Below are positions 1 through 5,162 of a DNA stretch of 13,815 nt, piece by piece. Under the pieces are notes generated by a model. That model did no database searches, was not told the origin of the DNA, and saw only the letters and a list, made by a program, of their open reading frames with translations. Position numbers and translations under genes: made by a program. Source of the DNA: Clostridiales bacterium (GTDB lineage Bacteria; Bacillota; Clostridia; Oscillospirales; Oscillospiraceae); NCBI GenBank assembly GCA_019421975.1, contig JAHZEE010000023.1, positions 1-13,815 on the forward strand, read 5' to 3'. Within the stretch, counting starts at the first letter, position 1, and each line of letters opens with the position of its first letter.

Positions 1-271
1 AGGGGTGGAGAAAACAAGAAAACACTGTGCAGGCATCTAAATGCCCTACACAGTGTTCGCTCAACCACACAAAGGATATACAGCTTGCGAAATACCCGCA
101 AATCATGTATAATGGCCTCAGGCTTGAGATCGAATCTCATTGTGTAGGCGCTAGTACCGCCTGCGCAGGCTATGGAGGGTTGCCGCCCTCCATAGCTGCC
201 GTGTTGTTCTTGTTTCTCCCAAAAACAACTTAATAGCTTTTTGTAAGGCATCCGATTTCGGGTGCTTTTTA
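1..271 (+). ncRNA. Structured RNA, copy A (candidate 6S RNA)
   Basis: No convincing protein is encoded here. The 5' strand at 7-34 is largely complementary to the 3' strand at 197-220, which would close a long rod. Inside it, 43-52 pairs with 140-149. An arm at about 75-118 pairs TATACA-like and TTGCG-like segments with their complements. A small hairpin AGGCG-7 nt-CGCCT lies at 146-162, and a perfect 11-bp hairpin at 169-179/186-196. A terminator follows at 247-271. A long rod with an internal bubble, the GUGUUCGC motif at 53-60, and a length near 220 nt before the terminator resemble 6S RNA, which binds and holds SigA-RNA polymerase. The 6S name is from memory of the family and is unproven; the RNA call is supported by a second related copy at 777-985. 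The 5' end may lie just upstream of the window. Confidence 0.5.
247..271 (+). terminator. Intrinsic terminator of RNA copy A
   Basis: A 7-bp stem (248-254 with 259-265, loop ATTT, one G-U pair) is followed by five T residues at 266-270. It is preceded by TTTTGTAAGGCA, the same string that precedes the terminator of copy B. Confidence 0.8.
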
Positions 272-310
272 CATTATATCACAAAATACAAAAATTACAA
301 TATCGTGATT

Positions 311-339
311 TTTATATTTAAAAAATATTAGCCCATAAT
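311..339 (+). promoter_or_regulatory. Possible promoter of the first XRE regulator
   Basis: TTTATA at 311-316 and CATAAT at 334-339 are separated by 17 bases. Within the spacer an inverted repeat ATATTT-AAA-AAATAT (314-328) could be an operator for the HTH protein encoded just downstream. The region is very AT-rich, so a chance match is possible. Confidence 0.35.
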
Positions 340-365
340 CTTTTTTGAAAAGAGGTGGGCACCTT

Positions 366-662
366 ATGTTTGCGAATCAGCTAAAGAATTTAAGAAAGTC
401 AAAGGGACTCAATCAAGTGCAGCTTGCTCAAAAACTGGCTGTAACCAGTCAAAGTGTCAGCAATTGGGAAAATGATAATATTATGCCATCTGTAGAAATG
501 TTGGAAAAAATTGCAGATTATTTCAATGTAAGTACGGACTATCTATTAGGCAGAATCGGAAAAGTGGACGAAATAACAACCCTGGATGTCACAGGGCTGA
601 GCTTCAAGCAGGTGGAGCATATTCGTGCGATTATTGAGGATTTGCGAAACCACAATCCATAG
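366..662 (+). CDS. XRE-family HTH transcriptional regulator
   Basis: A 98-residue protein. Residues about 1-60 form a Cro/C1-type helix-turn-helix domain: the start FANQLKNLRKSKGLNQVQLA, then LAVTSQSVSNWEN as the recognition helix, then PSVEMLEKIADYFNVSTDYLLG, the classic end of the XRE domain. A short tail of about 30 residues (GLSFKQVEHIRAIIEDLRN) may be a dimerisation helix. The ATG at 366 is chosen because AGAGGTGG at 351-358 sits at proper distance; the upstream TTG at 345 would lie before this ribosome binding site. It lies alone between the two structured RNAs, in DNA more AT-rich than the core operons, which hints at acquisition. Its target is unknown; autoregulation is usual for such proteins. 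A TAG stop ends it. Confidence 0.9.
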   Translation: MFANQLKNLRKSKGLNQVQLAQKLAVTSQSVSNWENDNIMPSVEMLEKIADYFNVSTDYLLGRIGKVDEITTLDVTGLSFKQVEHIRAIIEDLRNHNP

Positions 663-776
663 GGGCTTCTTTAATTTCAATATTAAAACGCCACCATCAG
701 GCGAAGGAGCCGCTTGAAGGCATCACATGCCCGCTTGATTCGGGATAGCCCAGACCCTTGGGCCTGTGGCTTGTTG

Positions 777-985
777 TAAATGCCCTACACAGCGTTTCTC
801 AACCACACACAGAGGCTTTATACATTCGGCCTTGCGAAACACAAAGCCCTTGTGCATAATAATCTCCAGGTACGGGATAGACTCCTGTTGTGTAGGCGGT
901 CCTTTCGCCTGCCGTGTTGTTCTTGCTTCTCCCAATCACAACTAAACTTTTGTAAGGCACCTGGAATCCAGGTGCCTTTTTAACA
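777..985 (+). ncRNA. Structured RNA, copy B (candidate second 6S RNA)
   Basis: This stretch repeats copy A in blocks. Bases 777-807 match 38-70 with a few changes. Bases 885-913 correspond to the GTGTAGGCG...CGCCTGCC region of A. Bases 910-959 match 197-250 almost base for base. The pairing 782-793 with 887-897 is kept, and so is the AGGCG-7 nt-CGCCT hairpin (894-910) with a different loop, which argues for conserved structure. Copy B lacks the 11-bp hairpin of A at 169-196 and lacks the 5' strand that closes the rod in A, so its true 5' end is uncertain and may lie as far up as about 690. Two 6S paralogues are known in several Firmicutes. B could instead be a decayed duplicate. Confidence 0.45.
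954..982 (+). terminator. Intrinsic terminator of RNA copy B
   Basis: An 11-bp stem (954-964 with 968-978, loop AAT; the last two pairs are A-T) is followed by a T run to 981. It is strong and well formed, and serves copy B. Confidence 0.88.
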
Positions 986-1049
986 GGACCAAGGCTGTTT
1001 GTAAAATGTGGTGTGCAAAAAGTCTGACATGATTTATTGGAACTTATAA

Positions 1050-1061
1050 ATTAGATCTAAT
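1050..1061. promoter_or_regulatory. Perfect palindrome, possible operator
   Basis: ATTAGATCTAAT is a perfect 12-bp palindrome about 45 bases ahead of the second XRE gene. It would overlap a weak promoter (TTATAA at 1044-1049, TACACT at 1067-1072, 17-base spacer). The position fits autorepression by the protein encoded at 1104; this is inference. Confidence 0.35.
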
Positions 1062-1103
1062 AAAGTTACACTATTTTTGTCAAATAATAAAGGTGGTGAC
1101 CAT

Positions 1104-1337
1104 ATGATGGGCCAGTTTGGAACAATTCGTATTAAATTGGATGAACTTATCAAAAAAACGGGAATCAGTAAAAATATGTTGAGTCACAGAGCCGAGATGC
1201 AGCGTACTCAAATCAACCATTACTGCAATAATACCATCACGCGCCTTGACACAGATGTACTTGCCAGGCTTTGCACTGCTTTAAACTGTGAAATCGGTGA
1301 CCTTTTGGAGTTTATTCCACCCTCAAAAGATAGCTGA
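1104..1337 (+). CDS. Small XRE/YozG-like HTH regulator
   Basis: A 77-residue protein that is almost entirely one helix-turn-helix domain: IRIKLDELIKKTGISKNMLSHRAEMQRTQINHYCNN, then DTDVLARLCTALNCEIGDLLEFIPP. This is the Cro/C1-type subgroup seen in YozG-like and conjugative-element or phage repressors, which end in GDLLEF/Y-P. AAGGTGGTG at 1090-1098 selects the ATG at 1104 (ATG at 1107 is possible); the upstream TTG at 1077 is rejected because it lies before the ribosome binding site. A perfect palindrome at 1050-1061 may be its operator. It follows RNA copy B as the first XRE gene follows copy A. A palindromic element starts 12 bases after its stop and supplies its likely terminator. Target unknown. 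Confidence 0.88.
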   Translation: MMGQFGTIRIKLDELIKKTGISKNMLSHRAEMQRTQINHYCNNTITRLDTDVLARLCTALNCEIGDLLEFIPPSKDS

Positions 1338-1348
1338 GAGGGAAGTAA

Positions 1349-1463
1349 CACCTCTCAGTCCGCTTCGCGGCCAGCTCCCCTCAAGGGGAGCCTTTTTTTG
1401 GTGCTGTGCAGGTCCCAAAGCCTCCCCTGGAGGGGAGGTGCCGCCGCAGGCGGCGGAGAGGTG
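1349..1463. repeat. MITE-like palindromic repeat element
   Basis: The ends CACCTCTCAGTCCGC and (reverse strand) CACCTCTCCGCCGCC form imperfect terminal inverted repeats. Each half holds nested hairpins: CCGC-TTC-GCGG (1360-1370) and GCTCCCC-TCAA-GGGGAGC (1374-1391) on the left; CCTCCCC-TGGA-GGGGAGG (1421-1438) and CCGCCG-CAGG-CGGCGG (1441-1456) on the right. No protein is encoded. The design matches non-autonomous palindromic repeats scattered in gut Clostridia genomes (recalled, not searched). No clear target-site duplication is visible. Confidence 0.6.
1374..1399 (+). terminator. Terminator inside the repeat, serving the XRE gene
   Basis: The GC-rich 7-bp stem 1374-1380/1385-1391 with loop TCAA is followed by C and seven T residues (1393-1399). 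The repeat element thus provides a functional-looking terminator 37 bases past the stop of the XRE gene at 1337. Confidence 0.65.
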
Positions 1464-1482
1464 GGGCGGCAGGCGATCAAAG

Positions 1483-1516
1483 AAAAAGTGTGTCCGCTCC
1501 TCCGGACACACTTTTT
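1483..1516. terminator. Bidirectional intrinsic terminator
   Basis: A 10-bp stem AGTGTGTCCG/CGGACACACT (1487-1496 with 1503-1512) is flanked by A residues on the left and a run of seven T on the right, so it can act on both strands. It sits 10 bases past the stop of the minus-strand membrane protein gene and is its obvious terminator. Confidence 0.85.
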
Positions 1517-1525
1517 TTATCTCCG

Positions 1526-2362
1526 TTATTTTGTCTCAGGTTCTGATTCCGCCTCTTCTGCCGCATCGGGGTGCTTGACATAGTCGGGCACCTTGTCTGT
1601 CAGTAGCGGGATGGCCAATGACAGCAGCCAGAGGCCCAGCCCGCCATAGAGGGCCGTGCGGGACAGGCCGCTGCCCATGACGCTGACCAGGCAGAAGAAA
1701 AAGCCTGCCATGCACCAGAAAATGGCGTGCTTACGCCGGCCGCGGTCGAAGCAAAAGCCCATCACATAGTAGAGTGCATACATGGTGCAGATCAGGGCAA
1801 AGAGCTGGAAGCAGTAGTCGAGAATGATGGGGTCGGCGCTCCACTCGTTTTTGAACTCCAGCACCAGATAGACCACAATAAATACAAACGGGATCAGATA
1901 CAGCGCAAGCAAAGGCCGCTTCATGTTGGCCATCCGGCCGACGGTGAGCAGAATACAGAGCGCGGTGAGGCTGCCGCCGACGGGCAGGACCATCTGGGTC
2001 CATTGGACTGCAGCGGTCTGCCGCTCCATCGCCGGGGTCAGAGAGATGGCGCTGCCGAACTGGGTCAGGCTGCCGACGCCAACGGCAAAGGCGGCCAGCA
2101 GCGCAAACGCCATGCCGGCGGGTGTGAGGAAAATGCTGCAGTAGTATTCCTGCCGGGGCGGCGTGCGCCGCAGCAGCAGAAGAAGTGCGGCCAGCACCGC
2201 CACACAGATGGCGGCAAGCGCATAGGTGATGGGACTGCCGGAGCGGGGCAGGCCATCGGCGTCAAATACATGGACGAGCTGCAATTGGCGCAGCACCATG
2301 GCGGCCGCCGCACCGACAATCAGGACAATCAGAATGAGCGCTTTGCTGGTCTGCTGCTTCAT
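1526..2362 (-). CDS. Polytopic membrane protein of unknown function
   Basis: I do not recognise this 278-residue protein. It has about eight hydrophobic segments: residues about 8-25, 45-65, 85-105, 124-145, 150-170, 182-203, 212-230 and 236-254. A short polar, acidic C-terminal tail ends in AEEAESEPETK and is probably cytoplasmic. No catalytic motif, transporter signature or cleavable signal peptide stands out; the first segment looks like a membrane anchor. The start MKQQTSK is chosen because AGAGGAGT lies about nine bases ahead of it on the minus strand; the longer reading from 2392 would include that site. It is a single-gene unit with its own extended -10 promoter and a terminator at 1483-1516. 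Codon use and GC content match the core genes, so it appears resident rather than foreign. Confidence 0.8.
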   Translation of the reverse strand: MKQQTSKALILIVLIVGAAAAMVLRQLQLVHVFDADGLPRSGSPITYALAAICVAVLAALLLLLRRTPPRQEYYCSIFLTPAGMAFALLAAFAVGVGSLTQFGSAISLTPAMERQTAAVQWTQMVLPVGGSLTALCILLTVGRMANMKRPLLALYLIPFVFIVVYLVLEFKNEWSADPIILDYCFQLFALICTMYALYYVMGFCFDRGRRKHAIFWCMAGFFFCLVSVMGSGLSRTALYGGLGLWLLSLAIPLLTDKVPDYVKHPDAAEEAESEPETK

Positions 2363-2403
2363 GAAACCTAGACTCCTCTCGGACAAACACAATCATAAAA
2401 ATT

Positions 2404-2412
2404 ATTATAACA
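2404..2412 (-). promoter_or_regulatory. Extended -10 promoter of the membrane protein gene
   Basis: On the minus strand TGTTATAAT gives a consensus -10 with the TGn extension, about 42 bases ahead of the ATG at 2362. No good -35 is visible at 17 bases, which an extended -10 tolerates. Confidence 0.55.
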
Positions 2413-2477
2413 CAAACAGACAGAAAAGCGAAACGATTTCCAAAAAATTTTGCCCCGCCCGGAAATCCCGGCAAACC

Positions 2478-2506
2478 TTGCAATTTTTGGGACAGTCCAG
2501 TATCAT
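2478..2506 (+). promoter_or_regulatory. SigA-type promoter of the amidohydrolase operon
   Basis: TTGCAA (2478-2483) and TATCAT (2501-2506) are spaced by exactly 17 bases. The start codon follows 35 bases later with GGAGG at 2529-2533. Confidence 0.65.
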
Positions 2507-2540
2507 GAGAGGAAGAGATCACAGGACAGGAGGACCAGGT

Positions 2541-3713
2541 ATGGTCATCATCAACGCGGTGCTGCACCCTATGCAGCGCGCAACCATAGAGGCGGGCTTT
2601 CTGCGGATTGCCGGCGGAAAAATCCAGGCGCTCGGCGCCATGGCGGACTATGTGCCCCGGGACGGAGAACAGGTGCTGGACGCGGCGGGCTGCGTGCTCA
2701 CGCCGGGACTGGTGGATGTCCACAGCCATCTGGGCATGATTGAAAACGCCCTGGGCTTCGAGGGCGACGATGTCAATGAGATCACAGATCCCTGCACTCC
2801 CCATCTGCGGGCCATCGACGGCGTCAATCCCCTGGACCGCTGCTTTGCAGAGGCCCTGGCCGCGGGTGTGACGACGGTGGTGACCTCGCCGGGCTCGGCC
2901 AATCCGGTGGGCGGCCAGGCCGCCGCAATCAAGACCTGGGGGCGGCGGATCGACGATATGATTCTCAAGGCGCCGGCCGCCATGAAATTTGCGCTGGGGG
3001 AAAACCCCAAGAGTTGCTACAACGACCGCGATGAGGCGCCCGTCACCCGCATGGCCACCGCGGCCATCATCCGCGAGGCGCTGTTCAAGGCCAGGGAGTA
3101 TCTGCAGAAGCAGACGCGGGCTGCGGCGGACCCGGATGTGGACGCGCCGGAGTTTGATATGAAGTGCGAAGCGCTTGTGCCGGTCCTGCGCCGCCAGGTG
3201 CAGGCCCACTTCCACGCCCACCGGGCAGACGATATCTTCACGGCCGTCCGAATCGCCAGAGAGTTCGGCCTCGACTATGTGATTGTCCACGGTACGGAGG
3301 CCCATCTGGTGGCAGACCTGCTGGCGCAGGAGGGCGCGCGCGTCATCACGGGGCCGAGCCTGGGCGACCGAGGGAAGCCGGAGCTGGCAAACCTGAGCTT
3401 TGCAACGCCCGGCGTTTTGAACCGGGCGGGGGTGCTGTGCTCGATCTGCACCGACCACCCGGAGACGCCGCTGCCCTATCTGCCCCTGTGCGCGGCGCTG
3501 GCGGTCAAGAGCGGCATGGCGGAGGAGGAGGCCCTGCGGGCCATCACCTGGTACCCGGCCCGGATCGCGGGGCTGGACGGACGGGTCGGGAGCCTTGCGC
3601 CGGGACTCGACGCAGATCTGGTGCTGTGGAGTGAATTCCCCCTGCACCTGTCCGCAGCTGTGCGGGCGGTGATGGTGGCGGGAGAATGGGTCGTGGGAGG
3701 CAATACAAGATGA
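2541..3713 (+). CDS. Metal-dependent amidohydrolase (imidazolonepropionase-like)
   Basis: A 390-residue cytoplasmic hydrolase of the amidohydrolase superfamily. A small N-terminal beta domain (about 1-50) leads into the TIM barrel at TPGLVDVHSHLG, with the metal-binding H61-x-H63. Candidate further ligands are K149 (AAMKFALGENPK), the histidines in AHFHAHRADD (about 222-226), H250 (VIVHGTEAHL) and D305 (CTDHPETP), the usual HxH-K-H-H-D set. The C-terminal end GLDGRVGSLAPGLDADLVLW rebuilds the composite beta domain. GFEGDD and TDPCTPHLRAIDG are typical of the group often annotated simply as amidohydrolase, near imidazolonepropionases. The substrate cannot be read from the sequence. GGAGG at 2529-2533 fixes the start at 2541. 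It overlaps the next gene by four bases (ATGA), so the two are translationally coupled. Confidence 0.88.
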   Translation: MVIINAVLHPMQRATIEAGFLRIAGGKIQALGAMADYVPRDGEQVLDAAGCVLTPGLVDVHSHLGMIENALGFEGDDVNEITDPCTPHLRAIDGVNPLDRCFAEALAAGVTTVVTSPGSANPVGGQAAAIKTWGRRIDDMILKAPAAMKFALGENPKSCYNDRDEAPVTRMATAAIIREALFKAREYLQKQTRAAADPDVDAPEFDMKCEALVPVLRRQVQAHFHAHRADDIFTAVRIAREFGLDYVIVHGTEAHLVADLLAQEGARVITGPSLGDRGKPELANLSFATPGVLNRAGVLCSICTDHPETPLPYLPLCAALAVKSGMAEEEALRAITWYPARIAGLDGRVGSLAPGLDADLVLWSEFPLHLSAAVRAVMVAGEWVVGGNTR

Positions 3714-4552
3714 GAGAAATTACCTATGACGAGATTGTGCAGACCGTGCGGGATCTCTGTATCGAGGCCGCATGCGTGCTGCCGCCGGAATTGCAGGCGC
3801 GGATCCGCGCCTGTGCGCAGCTGGAGCAGAGCCCAGTGGGGCGGGAGCTCTTCGGCGATCTGATCGAAAACTTCACCCTGGCCCAGACCCGGCGCCTGCC
3901 CATCTGTCAGGACACCGGCATGGCCGTGGTGTTTGTGGAGCTGGGGCAGGAGGTCCATCTGACGGGCGGCCTGCTGGCCGACGCGGTCAATGAGGGGGTC
4001 CGGCGCGGCTACGACGAGGGCTACCTGCGCAAGAGCGTGGTGGCAGATCCGCTGCGCCGGGTCAACACCGACGACAACACCCCGGCGGTGCTCCACCTGT
4101 CACTGACTGCCGGCGACCGGATGAAGCTCACCGTGGCGCCCAAGGGCTTCGGCAGCGAAAATATGAGCGCCATGCGGATGTTCACCCCTGCGGCCACCCG
4201 GGAGGACATCGAGGACTTCATCGCGGAGGTGGCCGGCCGCGCCGGCTCTAACCCCTGCCCGCCCATGGTGCTGGGCGTGGGTCTGGGCGGCACGGTGGAG
4301 CAGTGCGCGCTGCTGGCAAAGCAGGCGCTGCTGCTCGACCCCACAGGCCACAGCGGCGACGCGTACTACGCCGAGATGGAGCGCTGCGCCCTGGAAAAGG
4401 TCAATCGGCTGGGGATTGGTCCCCAGGGCCTGGGCGGCACGGTGACGGCCCTCTCGGTGCGGATCCTGCCCGCGCCCACCCACATTGCGGGCCTGCCCTG
4501 TGTGGTGAATATGGGCTGCCATGTGACCCGTCATGCGGAGGCGATCCTCTGA
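3710..4552 (+). CDS. Class I fumarate/tartrate hydro-lyase, alpha subunit
   Basis: A 280-residue protein matching the N-terminal (alpha) half of class I fumarases and L-tartrate dehydratase (FumA N-domain/TtdA). These enzymes use a 4Fe-4S cluster to hydrate fumarate to malate reversibly. The three cluster cysteines are visible: C66 in PICQDTG, C183 in NPCPP, and C270 in VNMGCHVTRH. Other family segments are present: FGSENMSAMRMFTP and VLGVGLGGTVEQCALLAKQALL. The length is normal for a separate alpha subunit. The ATG at 3710 has GGGAGG at 3695-3700 and overlaps the stop of the amidohydrolase gene. The beta subunit gene, which usually follows directly, is absent here; the next gene is rimP behind its own promoter. 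Fumarase versus tartrate dehydratase cannot be settled from this subunit. Confidence 0.88.
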   Translation: MREITYDEIVQTVRDLCIEAACVLPPELQARIRACAQLEQSPVGRELFGDLIENFTLAQTRRLPICQDTGMAVVFVELGQEVHLTGGLLADAVNEGVRRGYDEGYLRKSVVADPLRRVNTDDNTPAVLHLSLTAGDRMKLTVAPKGFGSENMSAMRMFTPAATREDIEDFIAEVAGRAGSNPCPPMVLGVGLGGTVEQCALLAKQALLLDPTGHSGDAYYAEMERCALEKVNRLGIGPQGLGGTVTALSVRILPAPTHIAGLPCVVNMGCHVTRHAEAIL

Positions 4553-4598
4553 ACAGCGGAAAAAACCGCTGAAATTCAGAAAAAATCGGCCCTGCCGC

Positions 4599-4627
4599 TT
4601 GCTATTCTTAAATTTATATGGTATAAT
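4599..4627 (+). promoter_or_regulatory. SigA promoter of the rimP-nusA-infB operon
   Basis: TTGCTA (4599-4604) and the perfect TATAAT (4622-4627) are 17 bases apart. Transcription would start near 4634, leaving a leader of about 88 bases before rimP. Confidence 0.85.
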
Positions 4628-4656
4628 GTGTTTAAATTTAGAGTAGACTTGACTGG

Positions 4657-4688
4657 AGAGTGGGGAATTTCCCCACTCTTTCTTGTTG
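4657..4688 (+). promoter_or_regulatory. Leader hairpin, possible attenuator
   Basis: A perfect 10-bp stem (4657-4666 with 4670-4679, loop ATT) is followed by the T-rich stretch TTCTTGTTG. It lies about 23 bases after the predicted transcription start and 43 bases before the rimP ATG, so it is positioned as a leader terminator. The T run is interrupted by C and G, so termination would be partial. Fusion of rimP-nusA to a structured leader is known in other bacteria; any regulatory role here is inference. Confidence 0.5.
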
Positions 4689-4721
4689 ATTGAGGCTTTT
4701 TGCGGAGAGAGGAGTCCTGCG

Positions 4722-5138
4722 ATGAAGGTGACAGAGCGTGTCTGGGCATTTGCCGCGCCCGTGGTGGAGCGCCTGGGCTGTAAGATTTGGGCTGTGGAGT
4801 ATGTCCGGGAGGGCGGAGAGTGGTTTCTGCGCATCTACATCGATAAGGACGGCGGCGTGGGCCCGATCCTGGATGAATAGGACCCGATTCCCGACAGCTA
4901 CCATTTTGAGGTGAGCTCGGCCGGCTGCGAGCGGGTGCTGAAGCGCCCGTCCGATTTTCAGCAGTTTTTGGGAAGCGCTGTGTGCGTCAAGCTGTACGCA
5001 TCCAGAAGCGGCACCAAGGAGCTGGACTGCGTGCTCAAGGGCTATGAGGACGGCAGGCTCACGGTGGAGTGGAACGGCGAAACGCTGACACTGGAAAAGG
5101 GCGAGGCCGCGCAGGTGCGGCTCCGCGTGGAATTTTAA
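4722..5138 (+). pseudogene. rimP: Ribosome maturation factor RimP, disrupted
   Basis: RimP binds the 30S subunit during assembly. The N-terminal part MKVTERVWAFAAPVVERL...FLRIYIDKDGGVG is typical. It then jumps directly to PILDE, lacking about 14 residues that normally carry the conserved D-D-CE-x-VSR helix. Next comes an in-frame TAG at 4878-4880. The same frame continues with perfect family sequence, DPIPDSYHFEVSSAGCERVLKRP, to a TAA at 5136-5138. Without the TAG the protein would be 138 residues against the usual 150-156. As written, the product stops at residue 52. AGAGGAG at 4708-4714 fixes the start. The next gene, nusA, starts 24 bases later. Other genes here use TAG as a normal stop, so recoding is unlikely. 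The damage may be real or an assembly error. Confidence 0.85.
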
Positions 5139-5162
5139 CAGATTGGAAGGGACGAGACGACA

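Noticed and set aside
27..233. Small open frame in copy A
   Set aside because: It has no family resemblance or ribosome binding site and lies within the extensively base-paired RNA.
1..1340. CRISPR array or tRNA genes in the repeat-bearing region
   Set aside because: The repeated blocks occur only twice at about 740-base distance, with no spacer pattern; no cloverleaf or T-loop consensus was found.
2262..3647. Long minus-strand open frame
   Set aside because: It is antisense to the amidohydrolase gene, a common artefact in GC-rich DNA; the composition is rich in R, H, G and Q with no motif.
4554..4571. Hairpin CAGCGG-AAAAAA-CCGCTG as terminator of the dehydratase operon
   Set aside because: No T run follows the stem; it is short with A residues in the loop, so it is at best a weak structure.
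4878..4880. Reading the rimP TAG as a recoded sense codon (for example pyrrolysine)
   Set aside because: TAG ends ylxR (6580-6582) and the first XRE gene (660-662) normally, and the adjacent loss of a conserved helix points to damage rather than recoding.
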